A DNA stretch of 11,444 nucleotides from an uncultured Ruminococcus sp. (GTDB lineage Bacteria; Bacillota; Clostridia; Oscillospirales; CAG-272): contig CADBRS010000236.1 of assembly GCA_902797125.1 (NCBI GenBank), positions 1-11,444 of the forward strand, read 5' to 3'. This document shows positions 1 to 7,202 of this stretch, piece after piece. How positions within the stretch are numbered: the first letter of the stretch is position 1; the number at the start of each line of letters is the position of its first letter. The position numbers were made by a program, and so were the translations under genes. Under the pieces are notes generated by a model. That model searched no databases and was not told the DNA's origin. It saw only the letters and a program-made list of their open reading frames with translations.

Positions 1-167
1 TGCAGATTAGGCGGACGTCCGCAGGTGTGATGACCAAAATAACGTAGTCTGGTGAACAGACTGGGGGTAGTCAAGCTCGGCTCGCAAAAAATACTGATAT
101 ACAATATCCTCCACAAGCCCCCGCTTCAAGACTCATTTGAGTCTAAGCGGTGGGTTCTTGACTCGTC
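1..167 (+). mobile_element. Possible right end of an IS200/IS605 (TnpB-type) element, gene-free
   Basis: No convincing gene is seen here. The stretch holds three inverted repeats: a perfect 12-base palindrome at 11-22 (GCGGACGTCCGC), a 6-bp stem at 46-51/57-62, and a 15-bp bulged hairpin at 118-154. The last is made of CCC/GGG, CCGCTT/AAGCGG and AGACTC/GAGTCT blocks around an ATTT loop. It is followed by TTCTTGAC and not by a T-run, so it is not an ordinary terminator in either direction. A C-rich/G-rich imperfect hairpin ending in a GGTGGGT-like tail is typical of the right ends of IS200/IS605 elements, where the guide-RNA scaffold of TnpB also lies. The transposase gene would have to lie left of position 1. 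Assignment rests on shape only and is tentative. Confidence 0.35.
118..154 (+). repeat. Large bulged hairpin downstream of the ArsR gene
   Basis: The pairs are 118-120 with 152-154, 121-126 with 145-150, and 129-134 with 139-144. T151 is bulged on one side and 127-128 on the other, and the loop is 135-138. Fifteen base pairs of stem are visible. It lies 13 bases beyond the ArsR stop codon but lacks a downstream T-tract on the minus strand, so an intrinsic terminator role is unlikely. Confidence 0.75.
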
Positions 168-482
168 TCACTCTTCCTGCACATGTTTGAGTGCGCAATC
201 AAATATCTGGAAAACATGTTCATCATCTAAAGAATAGAAAACTTCTTTGCCTTCTCTTCTGCTTCGAACCAGTTTGGCCTGACGCAAAACTCGCAACTGA
301 TGCGAAATGGCATATTTGGTCATCCCGGTGCAAGTCGCGATATCACCCACGCATAAGGCGCCTTGTTCCAGAACGAAAAGGATCTTGACCCGCGTCATAT
401 CGCCTAACACTTTGAATAGTTCGGAAACAGCATTGATCACCTCTGTGTCCGGCATTTGACTTCGAATATCCTGAATATCCAT
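168..482 (-). CDS. ArsR/SmtB-family metal-responsive repressor
   Basis: This 104-residue winged-helix repressor belongs to the ArsR/SmtB family, dimers that leave DNA when a metal ion binds. The DNA-recognition helix is around residues 54-72 (MTKYAISHQLRVLRQAKLV) and the beta wing is at 74-84. The C-terminal helix carries Asp87, His89, His100 and Glu103 in the exact DxH-x10-HxxE arrangement of the alpha-5 site of SmtB and CzrA, which bind zinc, cobalt or nickel across the dimer. Cys44 in ALCVGD matches the alpha-3 cysteine of SmtB. A zinc- or cobalt-type sensor is therefore likely, and an arsenic sensor is not. The start is supported by a GGGAGGTG ribosome site just upstream. The gene appears autoregulated, because an inverted repeat overlaps its promoter. 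No metal transporter is in view on either side, so its regulon beyond itself is unknown. Confidence 0.9.
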   Translation of the reverse strand: MDIQDIRSQMPDTEVINAVSELFKVLGDMTRVKILFVLEQGALCVGDIATCTGMTKYAISHQLRVLRQAKLVRSRREGKEVFYSLDDEHVFQIFDCALKHVQEE

Positions 483-487
483 TCAGC

Positions 488-496
488 ACCTCCCTT
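488..496 (-). promoter_or_regulatory. Ribosome binding site of the arsR-type gene
   Basis: On the minus strand AGGGAGGTG precedes the ATG at 482 with normal spacing. It fixes the start used for the repressor. Confidence 0.75.
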
Positions 497-511
497 TTGT
501 GTTCCACGTTC

Positions 512-540
512 ATTATATCAACAGTTGAACAGTTTGTCAA
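512..540 (-). promoter_or_regulatory. Consensus sigma-70/sigma-A promoter of the arsR-type gene
   Basis: Read on the minus strand, 540-535 is TTGACA and 517-512 is TATAAT, separated by exactly 17 bases. Both hexamers match the consensus perfectly. Transcription would begin near position 505, about 20 bases before the start codon. Such a strong promoter fits a gene held in check by its own repressor, whose apparent operator covers the -35 box and spacer. Confidence 0.85.
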
Positions 541-545
541 CTGTT
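520..545. promoter_or_regulatory. Putative ArsR/SmtB operator (9-8-9 inverted repeat)
   Basis: AACAGTTGA at 520-528 and TCAACTGTT at 537-545 are perfect inverted copies with 8 bases between them. A third half-site (ACAGTT) sits at 529-534. The repeat overlaps the -35 box and the spacer of the promoter at 512-540, so binding would block RNA polymerase. Family operators are imperfect dyads over the promoter. The assignment to this repressor rests on position and symmetry. Confidence 0.75.
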
Positions 546-572
546 TAATTGAAAATTTTAAAAAATGTGAAC

Positions 573-609
573 AAAAAAGTGGGGAGCGCAGCCGACATAC
601 CGCACTCCC
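573..609 (-). terminator. Intrinsic terminator after the TSCPD gene
   Basis: On the minus strand GGGAGTGCGG (609-600) pairs with CTGCGCTCCC (591-582) in a 10-bp stem with two G-U pairs and an 8-base loop. A run of six T follows at 578-573. It lies about 20 bases beyond the TSCPD stop codon, and would separate that transcript from the arsR promoter. Confidence 0.8.
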
Positions 610-629
610 AATTAATTACTTTTTTCAAT

Positions 630-893
630 CTACCTTTGGGTACTCGTTTCATTGTAAGCCTGTCTAACGGCTCTCGCCAACTGATCCGCACAGGATGTTG
701 GTCTTCTGCCGCAGGTATTCCCTAACAGTTTGTCCTCGATCTGTTCGACTGTATACCCATCCACCAATTTGGAAACGGCCTTAAGATTGCCGTTACATCC
801 GCCGACAAACGAAACATTTGTGATGACATTTCCGTTGATATCAAAAGATATTTCCACGGAACATGTGTTTTGTGTTTTATAAGTGTATCTCAT
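630..893 (-). CDS. Small TSCPD-domain protein (TIGR03905-like)
   Basis: This 87-residue protein has the fold signature of stand-alone TSCPD-domain proteins: an N-terminal beta region with Cys11, a GGCNGNL turn with Cys33, and a C-terminal CGRRPTSCADQLA segment with Cys61 and Cys68. The same motif is found at the C-terminus of some class II ribonucleotide reductases, where cysteines can act in redox relay or metal binding; the role of the free-standing form is not established. The name-giving TSCPD is TSCAD here, so the proline is replaced. An AAGGAG ribosome site lies 12 bases before the ATG, slightly far. The gene sits 76 bases behind the glycerol operon on the same strand and may be read through from it, since no good terminator is seen between them. 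Confidence 0.8.
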   Translation of the reverse strand: MRYTYKTQNTCSVEISFDINGNVITNVSFVGGCNGNLKAVSKLVDGYTVEQIEDKLLGNTCGRRPTSCADQLARAVRQAYNETSTQR

Positions 894-969
894 CTCTTGA
901 ACAGTCTCCTTCCCATAATGGTTATGATTTCACATTTTGCCCAAAAATGGCCATGATATGGTCTCGATG

Positions 970-1374
970 TCACGAGGCCTTTTTCCACGGCGATGTGGCC
1001 ACAATATCGGCCCCGGTGTTCATCACATTCCTGATTAAAACATCGCCCGTCTGGACTTCCGTTTCAAGCACGAACGAACGGATCACGTCCATACAATCAA
1101 AAAGCATCTCTTTGGGAATCGGTGAACTGGTCTTGACGCTCACCATTTCTCCGCTGACAGTTCGGACGCTGGAAGTCAGAGTCCTGACCGGGTGAGTCAT
1201 CTCATCACGGGCGTAAACGGCACCCCGCGGACAGAAATTGCCTGTCACATTCACATCTCCGTTTTTACAAACCACATGCAAAGTGCATCCGCGGGGACAG
1301 ATAATGCACGTCATGTCCCTTTCGCAATCTTTGGGTTCGTTTCGACTCAAATCTTTTTGCTTTTCATCGATCAT
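970..1374 (-). CDS. DUF1667 cysteine-rich protein of the glycerol-3-phosphate dehydrogenase set
   Basis: This 134-residue DUF1667 protein is the usual third member of the GlpA-like, GlpB-like, DUF1667 gene set beside glpK in Bacillota. It has a cysteine cluster, Cys23-x2-Cys26-x3-Cys30 in TCIICPRGC, followed by Cys36 and Cys48 in NFCPRG, which looks fit to hold an iron-sulfur centre or zinc. It may pass electrons from the flavoproteins, taking the place that GlpC fills in enterobacteria; this is inference. The start at 1374 forms an ATGA overlap with the stop of the preceding gene and has GGAGG seven bases upstream. A second ATG at residue 21 (position 1314), just before the cysteine cluster, also has an AAAGGG in front of it and would give a length closer to many family members. 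Confidence 0.85.
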   Translation of the reverse strand: MIDEKQKDLSRNEPKDCERDMTCIICPRGCTLHVVCKNGDVNVTGNFCPRGAVYARDEMTHPVRTLTSSVRTVSGEMVSVKTSSPIPKEMLFDCMDVIRSFVLETEVQTGDVLIRNVMNTGADIVATSPWKKAS

Positions 1375-2642
1375 GAGAGCACCTCCATTCCGACCAGTAA
1401 GGGCTCACCGGACAGGTCTGCAACCACTTCTTTGCGAAGCATGATGCTTTCCATTTCGCCAGGAGCGACTTTGATCTTGCGTGCCGAGTAAATCTCCCGG
1501 TCTCCGTCCTTCACGAATATCCGTACGTTTCGGAAAACGTTGGAAACACGGAAGAAAAGCTGAAATTCATCGGCCCCGGTGATCCGTTGAGGAACCGTAT
1601 ACCGGACCTTTCCGTCTGTCTTCACGGTGATTTCACGGTTTTTGGACAACCCGCTCGACAGATACCGAGCTGCCGCGCGCCCTGCGATCGCGGACTCTTC
1701 GGACACATAATCCACCAGATCATGAACATGAAGCACGTTGCCGCAGGCAAAAATGCCATCGGTTTGAGTCATGCGGTTCTCGTCGACGATAGCGCCTCCG
1801 GTGACCGGATCAATGGGAATGCCCGCTCCGCGGGACAGTTCATTTTCCGGAAGCAGCCCTACCGAAAGCAGCAAAGTGTCGCAAGGGATCTTCCTTTCTG
1901 TCCCCGGGATCGGTTTTCTCTTTTCATCTACGGAAGCGATGGTAACGCTTTCCAACCGTTCCTTCCCGTCGATTCTGATCACTGTCGTGCTCAGATAGAG
2001 AGGGATGGAAAAATCATGGAGACACTGTTCGATATTCCGGGCCAGTCCGCTCGAGAAAGGCATCAGTTCGCAGACGGCATGGACTTTGGCTCCTTCCAGC
2101 GTCATGCGGCGGGCCATGATCAGTCCGATATCTCCGGAACCCAGGATGACAATATTCCTTCCGGGCATGCATCCCTTCCGGTTGACCATTTTTTGAGCAG
2201 TGCCTGCCGTGTAAACTCCGGCCGGTCTGGTTCCCGGGGTGTTGAGAGCCCCTCTGGGTCTTTCCCTGCATCCCATGGCCAATATGACCGCTTTGGCCCG
2301 AAGAATGAAAATGCCTTCTTCCCTGTTCGTGGCCAGGATCGATTTGTCCGGTCTGACTTCCAAAACCATCGTACCCAAACGAACCGGAATGTTGCGTTCG
2401 CAAACCATGCGAACATACCGTTCCGCATATTCCGGCCCTGTCAGCTCTTCACCGAAATGATGTAATCCAAATCCGTTATGAATGCATTGCTGAAGGATCC
2501 CGCCCAGAGCCTCGTCGCGCTCCAGAACGCAGATATCCCTGATTCCGGCGTCATAAGCGGCAACGGCTGCGGAAAGTCCCGCAGGGCCCCCGCCGATTAT
2601 GGCCAAATCTATCACATATTCAGGCAAACATGTTTGGTTCAT
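1371..2642 (-). CDS. GlpB-like FAD/NAD-dependent oxidoreductase
   Basis: This 423-residue two-dinucleotide-binding flavoprotein of the pyridine nucleotide-disulfide oxidoreductase type has FAD-binding GGGPAG at residues 17-22, a second nucleotide site GSGDIG at 168-173, and the C-terminal FAD segment GIFACGNVLHVHDLVDYVS near 296-314. A beta-rich C-terminal tail of about 85 residues follows, as in the oxidoreductases paired with GlpA-like dehydrogenases. It probably accepts electrons from the partner dehydrogenase and hands them to NAD or another carrier. The reading frame is open up to 2777, but the start is placed at 2642. There the ATG overlaps the upstream stop as ATGA and a GAGGAGGGG ribosome site lies before it. 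The extra 45 upstream residues are low-complexity and lie inside the previous gene. Confidence 0.88.
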   Translation of the reverse strand: MNQTCLPEYVIDLAIIGGGPAGLSAAVAAYDAGIRDICVLERDEALGGILQQCIHNGFGLHHFGEELTGPEYAERYVRMVCERNIPVRLGTMVLEVRPDKSILATNREEGIFILRAKAVILAMGCRERPRGALNTPGTRPAGVYTAGTAQKMVNRKGCMPGRNIVILGSGDIGLIMARRMTLEGAKVHAVCELMPFSSGLARNIEQCLHDFSIPLYLSTTVIRIDGKERLESVTIASVDEKRKPIPGTERKIPCDTLLLSVGLLPENELSRGAGIPIDPVTGGAIVDENRMTQTDGIFACGNVLHVHDLVDYVSEESAIAGRAAARYLSSGLSKNREITVKTDGKVRYTVPQRITGADEFQLFFRVSNVFRNVRIFVKDGDREIYSARKIKVAPGEMESIMLRKEVVADLSGEPLLVGMEVLS

Positions 2643-4120
2643 GATTTGCGCCCCTCCTCTCTGGATCCGGCCAGCATTTTGGATGATTTGCCGAATTTGG
2701 TCACTTCCGTCAAAGGGATTCCATCGGTCGAAGCGATCATGTCCATCACGCTGGGAGAGCAAAAACCTCCCTGACATCTGCCCATGCCCGCCCGAGTACG
2801 CCTCTTGATCCCGTCAACATCGTGCGGACGTGGATTTCGCTGAAGGGCTTCAAGTATTTCACCTTCCGTGACTGTTTCACAGCGGCAAACGACCCGTCCG
2901 AAAGCCGGATTTTCTTTGATCACCTGATTCTTTTCCAATGGAGACAACTCTCTGAACCAGTGAATCGGCAAGCGGTTCGGATCATAATCTTTCTTTCTTT
3001 CAAACTCCAAACCGGACTCACGCAGCATATCCGCGACATACTGTGCAATCGCGGGAGAAGCGGACAGGCCTGGACTTTCTATGCCGGCACATTGAATAAA
3101 TCCTGGGATCGGCTGATCGATGATAAAATCTCCGGTCTGGCCGACGGCGCGCAACCCCGAAAAGGATGTGATCACTTTTCTCAGCGGGACGTCCGGCAGC
3201 ATGACCTGAGCCATTTTTGAAACGAATTCCATTCCGGTGTCCGACGTCGAGACATCCTCTTTATCTCCGGTGTCTTCCGCGGTCGGGCCTAGCAGAAGGT
3301 TTCCGTCCACTGTTCTCGTGCAAAGAATACCCTTGCCCATCGCGGTGGGCGTGCGGAATATAGTGGCATCGACCCATGAGCCGGCGTCTTTGTCCAAAAT
3401 CATATATTCGCCCTTCCGCGCTTTGATCTGTACGTCGTTCACCCCGACCATCCGGGAGATCTCATCTGCAAAAACGCCTGCGCAGTTGATGACGAATCTG
3501 GACCTGACAATCTGTCCGGGTTTTTCACCGACGATTTCGAACCTCTCGATTTGATCCTTGCCGGAAAGTTTCCGGATCTCCCGTACCGAAAAGCCCGTAT
3601 ACAGTTTGGTTCCGTAATCCATAGCCTGCCCCATGGCGGCGATGGTCAGCTCGTAAGGACAGATGACTGCACCTGTCGGTGCCAGCAAGGCATATTTGAC
3701 TTCTTTGGAGAGATGAGGCTCCCTTTCCCTGGCCTGCTCGCCTGAAAGGATAGAAAGACCTTCAACGCCGTTCTGCCGTCCTTTTTCAAGAAGCAGTTTG
3801 ATCTTTTTCAGGTCTTCGTCATCAAAGCCGATGACCATCGAGGTATTCCGGCGGTAGGATACACCCAGTTCCTTCGCCACCTGTTCCATCATGTGGGAAC
3901 CCTGAACGTTCAGTTTGGCTTTGAGCGTTCCGGGTTTGCAGTCGTAGCCTGCATGGACGATGCCAGAATTGGCTCTGGAAGCGCCCATCCCTACGTCATC
4001 CATGCGTTCCAGCACTGTAACGTTTAACTGATATGCACATAAAGTCCGCGCGATCAGGCTGCCTACAACCCCGGCGCCTATCACGCATACGTCTGAATTT
4101 TGAATTGAAACTGCTTCCAT
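2639..4120 (-). CDS. GlpA-like FAD-dependent glycerol-3-phosphate dehydrogenase with BFD domain
   Basis: This 493-residue protein has two parts. Residues 8-370 form a DAO-type FAD oxidoreductase, with GAGVVG at 15-20 and the family-typical GASRANSGIVHAGYD at 46-60. Residues 408-460 form a BFD-like [2Fe-2S] domain with Cys412-x-Cys414 and Cys449-x4-Cys454. This architecture is that of anaerobic GlpA and related dehydrogenases, which oxidise glycerol-3-phosphate to dihydroxyacetone phosphate; with glpK in the same operon, that substrate is the best call. Relatives act on 2-hydroxyglutarate or other hydroxy acids, so the substrate is not proven. It begins one base after the stop of the GH78 gene, with AAGGA seven bases before the ATG, and overlaps the next gene by four bases (ATGA). 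Confidence 0.87.
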   Translation of the reverse strand: MEAVSIQNSDVCVIGAGVVGSLIARTLCAYQLNVTVLERMDDVGMGASRANSGIVHAGYDCKPGTLKAKLNVQGSHMMEQVAKELGVSYRRNTSMVIGFDDEDLKKIKLLLEKGRQNGVEGLSILSGEQAREREPHLSKEVKYALLAPTGAVICPYELTIAAMGQAMDYGTKLYTGFSVREIRKLSGKDQIERFEIVGEKPGQIVRSRFVINCAGVFADEISRMVGVNDVQIKARKGEYMILDKDAGSWVDATIFRTPTAMGKGILCTRTVDGNLLLGPTAEDTGDKEDVSTSDTGMEFVSKMAQVMLPDVPLRKVITSFSGLRAVGQTGDFIIDQPIPGFIQCAGIESPGLSASPAIAQYVADMLRESGLEFERKKDYDPNRLPIHWFRELSPLEKNQVIKENPAFGRVVCRCETVTEGEILEALQRNPRPHDVDGIKRRTRAGMGRCQGGFCSPSVMDMIASTDGIPLTEVTKFGKSSKMLAGSREEGRKS

Positions 4121-6031
4121 TTAATTGTCCTTATCTGTTGTTTCTTTTTGCATGATCGTCAAGTAGTATGCGGGGATCGCGGACCAACCGTGGCACAAAC
4201 TGCCCGCTCCGCCGAAATCATGGGCACCGAGTTCCGTTTCCCAGAACGTATCCGCACCCTGATCGAGCATTTTCCCCCATCTTGTCCGTATATCCTGAAG
4301 GATCCATCCCTCTTGTCCGGCACAGCGGGCCAGCAAAGCGTCGTATACGAACGAACGCATGGATAGTGTTGCCGGGATCAAAGAATCCGACTCGGTCATT
4401 TTCTGACAGATGGTCTCATCGCCCAACCCGGCCAGCAAAGCCATGGCAAGTCCAAGCTGACTGAACTGTTTTCCCGCGGTGCTCAGTTTGTAAAGATGTG
4501 TTTCTTCATCATAGAAAGATTCACGAACGGCTTTCATCGTTTCTTTTCTGTCCGTTTCTCCGGAGAACAGTTCGTCATAGAGCGCACTGACAAAAAGAAA
4601 CATGCAGTTCGGAATCAGATCGGCCTGATCGTCAAAAGGATCATTGGGCTTCCGGCCTAAATCAGAATGATTGGAGCTGGCATCGCTCCATTCGTAAAAA
4701 TTCCAGCAAGGGTACGGAAAGCGGTGGATCAGCCCGTCTTTTTTGTTTTTTTCAAAAGCGGCAAGGATCCTGTCCATGACCGGTTTGAACTCGTCTTTGA
4801 CCGACAGATCTCCGGTGAATTTGACATATTCGTACACCTGAAGAATGAACACCAAAGAAAAGAAAGGGATCGGAATATCCTTACCCGAGGGGGCGCAGAT
4901 GCTCAGCAGTCCGTCCTCTCTTTGGCTTTGTGCGATCAGGCGCAGATTGGCGATCTGGAACTCGGTCCCGTCGAAAGCCTTGTATCCGCACAGCATCTGG
5001 TTACGGCTGTCCATCGTATAGAGGGCCTGTTCGCGCCAGGGACAGTCTTCATAATGTTCATGCATGCAGCATTCCAGCGTTTTGACCGAAGCCTGATAGA
5101 TCCTTCGGTCGATCTCGCTCTCAAACGAGGGATACCTGATCTTATGCGGATAAACTACGGGTCTGAGCCCGATGGCATGGACCTGCACGTTCTTCGTGTC
5201 GATCTCCAGATAGCGGCCGGCAAAACGTCTGAAAACATTTTCAAACGAATTGATCCCTGGCTTCAATCTGAATGACGCCGAAAAATCTCTGCCATGTATA
5301 TTTCCCGGGACGTGACCGTCCGTCAGGTGCTCTCCGTATGAAACGGTCAGGCTGGTTTCCTTTTCGCATTCGATATTGAAAAACAGGAACCCGACCACTT
5401 CCGATCCCATATCAAAAATGAGACTCTGCTCCGTTTCGATCCGTTTCACGTCCGGGGCAGGCAGCAGTTCCAGATTTTTGATGTCGGTGGGCTCGGCTTC
5501 TCCCCGACCCAGGACATCGGCTGGCCAAAAAGGTTTTTCATCCTGAACAAAATCGTAGGCATAACCCAGACCCATCTGGGATGTGATCAGTTTTTTCCGT
5601 CCGCTGACATAATGTGGATGGTATCTGCATTGCGTCCGGTCCGAACTCTGAGTGAGGACATGCCCGCTCGCTGTGACGTCATACATAAGATATGCGTCCC
5701 GTGCGATATAAGTCTGGCTGTCCACTCCCTGATGCCATACCGTGATCAGGAGGTCGTTCATGCCCTCTCTGCACGTATCCCCGATGTCGAAAGTGTAATA
5801 AAGACACCGGTTAGGCATGTTGGAACAGTTGCCGAATCCGGACAGCTTGCCGTTGATGTGTACGGAAAAAATACTGTCACATGAGACGCGCAACCGGACA
5901 CTGCCTTTTCTTTCCAAAACAGAGAATCGGTCCTTGAACTCGACGTAAACGTCCTCTTTCGAGGGGTCACCCATCCAGATCCGCGGGGCAGACCATCTGT
6001 TTTCAGCGTCTGTTCTTTCTTTTTTAACCAT
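4121..6031 (-). CDS. Glycoside hydrolase family 78-like protein (alpha-L-rhamnosidase type)
   Basis: This is a 636-residue cytoplasmic-looking protein without signal peptide. The N-terminal 300 residues are beta-rich, with a jelly-roll-like region and a SYGEHLTDGHVPGN segment as in GH78 rhamnosidase domains. Residues 300-625 are the alpha/alpha-toroid catalytic part. The GH78 landmark is EHYEDCPWREQALYTMDSRN at 325-344, where Glu334 and Asp341 align with the acidic residues of the DCPxRxExxxxxGD motif. TFWETE at 595-600 and the GSLCHGWSAIPAYYL stretch near 610-624 match the C-terminal family motif. Members remove terminal L-rhamnose, but this DCPWREQ branch is poorly characterised, so the sugar cannot be named. 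It overlaps the NamZ gene by eight bases and has no clear ribosome site, suggesting translational coupling. Confidence 0.82.
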   Translation of the reverse strand: MVKKERTDAENRWSAPRIWMGDPSKEDVYVEFKDRFSVLERKGSVRLRVSCDSIFSVHINGKLSGFGNCSNMPNRCLYYTFDIGDTCREGMNDLLITVWHQGVDSQTYIARDAYLMYDVTASGHVLTQSSDRTQCRYHPHYVSGRKKLITSQMGLGYAYDFVQDEKPFWPADVLGRGEAEPTDIKNLELLPAPDVKRIETEQSLIFDMGSEVVGFLFFNIECEKETSLTVSYGEHLTDGHVPGNIHGRDFSASFRLKPGINSFENVFRRFAGRYLEIDTKNVQVHAIGLRPVVYPHKIRYPSFESEIDRRIYQASVKTLECCMHEHYEDCPWREQALYTMDSRNQMLCGYKAFDGTEFQIANLRLIAQSQREDGLLSICAPSGKDIPIPFFSLVFILQVYEYVKFTGDLSVKDEFKPVMDRILAAFEKNKKDGLIHRFPYPCWNFYEWSDASSNHSDLGRKPNDPFDDQADLIPNCMFLFVSALYDELFSGETDRKETMKAVRESFYDEETHLYKLSTAGKQFSQLGLAMALLAGLGDETICQKMTESDSLIPATLSMRSFVYDALLARCAGQEGWILQDIRTRWGKMLDQGADTFWETELGAHDFGGAGSLCHGWSAIPAYYLTIMQKETTDKDN

Positions 6032-7202
6032 AGAGATAGTATTTGCTGTTTTCTTTCTGGAAACGGATAGCCTGAGCGTTCCATTTTTCCATCAGCTGTT
6101 CCGCTCCGAGCCCGGATTCGCGAAGATCCGTATTGCCCGAAGCCAGATCCACGTGCCATCTGGCACCCTCGACGGAGGGCTTGGTAAACTCGAATTGATC
6201 CGGATACATATCCTTGATGACTTCGATCATGCGCACGCCCAGAGCAACGGGCTTCAGTGCCCTTTTATCTTTCACAAACAGCTGCACGCCGTAGACTTTT
6301 TCGTTTTTGTAAACCGAGAAAAGCGGAATATAGAACGCCGGGGCGAACCGGACGCCCTCGATGAACGAGTCGCTGTTCAGCCTGTCCGCAAGGTGGACCG
6401 GATTGATATAGGGCGCTCCGATGATGGTAAAGGGACATGTGGTGCCCCTGCCTTCAGACACATTGGTCCCGGCGAAGAGGCACGTGCCGTTATAGACCAG
6501 CACAGACTCGAACGTAGGAAGGTTCGGGCTGGGACGGACAAATGGGAGCCCCGTTTCATCAAAATACATGTCCCGCTTCCATCCGGTCACGGGAATCACG
6601 GTCAGGTCACAGTTCAGTCCGTATTCGCCGTTGTAAAACTGCGCCAATTCTCCCAAAGTCATACCATGCCGGATCGGAACGCTTGTCAAACCGATGAAAG
6701 ACCGGTATTTCGGATCCAGGCAGTTGCCTTCCACTTCCCCTCCCAGCGGGTTCGGTCTGTCTAAAACGACCAGAGGGAGTTTCTTCTCACCGCATGCCTG
6801 CATGGCATAGAACAGCGTGGAAGCATAGGTAAAATATCTGGAACCCACGTCCTGCATGTCGAAAACCATCATGTCGATGTTTTTCAGAGACTCATCAGAC
6901 GGGGTGTAAGATCTCTTTCTTTCGTTCGTTTCCGTGTATTCGTCGGTATACAAACTGAAAACCGGAACGTCGGTAAAAGGATCACTTCCTCCAGCCACCA
7001 GTTCTCCGGGACCCAGCATGCCGCGGGAGCCGTGTTCAGGAGCAAAGATCCCGCCCACATCGAACTTTTCACAAAGCACGTCTATCGGATAACGGTAATC
7101 CGAGGACACTCCGGATGCGGCTGAGATCACACCGATCCTCCCGCGCCCTAGCAGTTTCCGGACAGGTTCTTCATCGATCCTGTCAATGCCGATACGGATC
7201 AT
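6024..7202 (-). CDS. namZ: NamZ-like exo-beta-N-acetylmuramidase (DUF1343, GH171)
   Basis: The protein has 392 residues. It carries the signature blocks of DUF1343: FAPEHGSRG at 53-61, FDMQDVGSRYFTY at 114-126, LDRPNPLGG at 147-155 and SEGRGTTCPF at 249-258. The characterised member of this family, NamZ (YbbC) of Bacillus subtilis, cuts terminal N-acetylmuramic acid from peptidoglycan chains and defines GH171. The length equals the catalytic core. There is no signal peptide, so it probably acts on imported or recycled muro-saccharides in the cytoplasm, or is released another way. The start is fixed by an ATGA overlap with the lipase-like gene and a GGAGAGGAG ribosome site. No other peptidoglycan-recycling genes (murQ, nagZ, amiE) are in view, which makes its place among glycerol genes unusual. 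Confidence 0.88.
   Translation of the reverse strand: MIRIGIDRIDEEPVRKLLGRGRIGVISAASGVSSDYRYPIDVLCEKFDVGGIFAPEHGSRGMLGPGELVAGGSDPFTDVPVFSLYTDEYTETNERKRSYTPSDESLKNIDMMVFDMQDVGSRYFTYASTLFYAMQACGEKKLPLVVLDRPNPLGGEVEGNCLDPKYRSFIGLTSVPIRHGMTLGELAQFYNGEYGLNCDLTVIPVTGWKRDMYFDETGLPFVRPSPNLPTFESVLVYNGTCLFAGTNVSEGRGTTCPFTIIGAPYINPVHLADRLNSDSFIEGVRFAPAFYIPLFSVYKNEKVYGVQLFVKDKRALKPVALGVRMIEVIKDMYPDQFEFTKPSVEGARWHVDLASGNTDLRESGLGAEQLMEKWNAQAIRFQKENSKYYLYG

Noticed and set aside
118..154. Hairpin as an intrinsic terminator of the arsR-type gene
   Set aside because: Stem is strong, but no T-run follows on the minus strand.
943..979. Possible terminator after the DUF1667 gene (stem 960-966/973-979, then T5 on the minus strand)
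   Set aside because: The stem is short with a mismatch, contains the stop codon, and the T-run begins 12 bases beyond it, so it does not meet the shape of an intrinsic terminator.
1587..2465. 292-codon plus-strand reading frame
   Set aside because: It is antisense to the well-supported GlpB-like gene, with no ribosome site and no recognisable domain; composition is that of a shadow frame.
2643..2777. N-terminal extension of the GlpB-like protein (45 extra residues in frame)
   Set aside because: The extension lies within the end of the GlpA-like gene, has no family features, and the ATG at 2642 has both an ATGA overlap and a strong ribosome site.
4667..5275. 202-codon plus-strand frame opposite the GH78 gene
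   Set aside because: Shadow of a gene with clear catalytic motifs on the other strand; no independent support.
6153..6764. 203-codon plus-strand frame opposite the NamZ gene
   Set aside because: Antisense to a gene with all DUF1343 motif blocks; nothing recognisable in its product.
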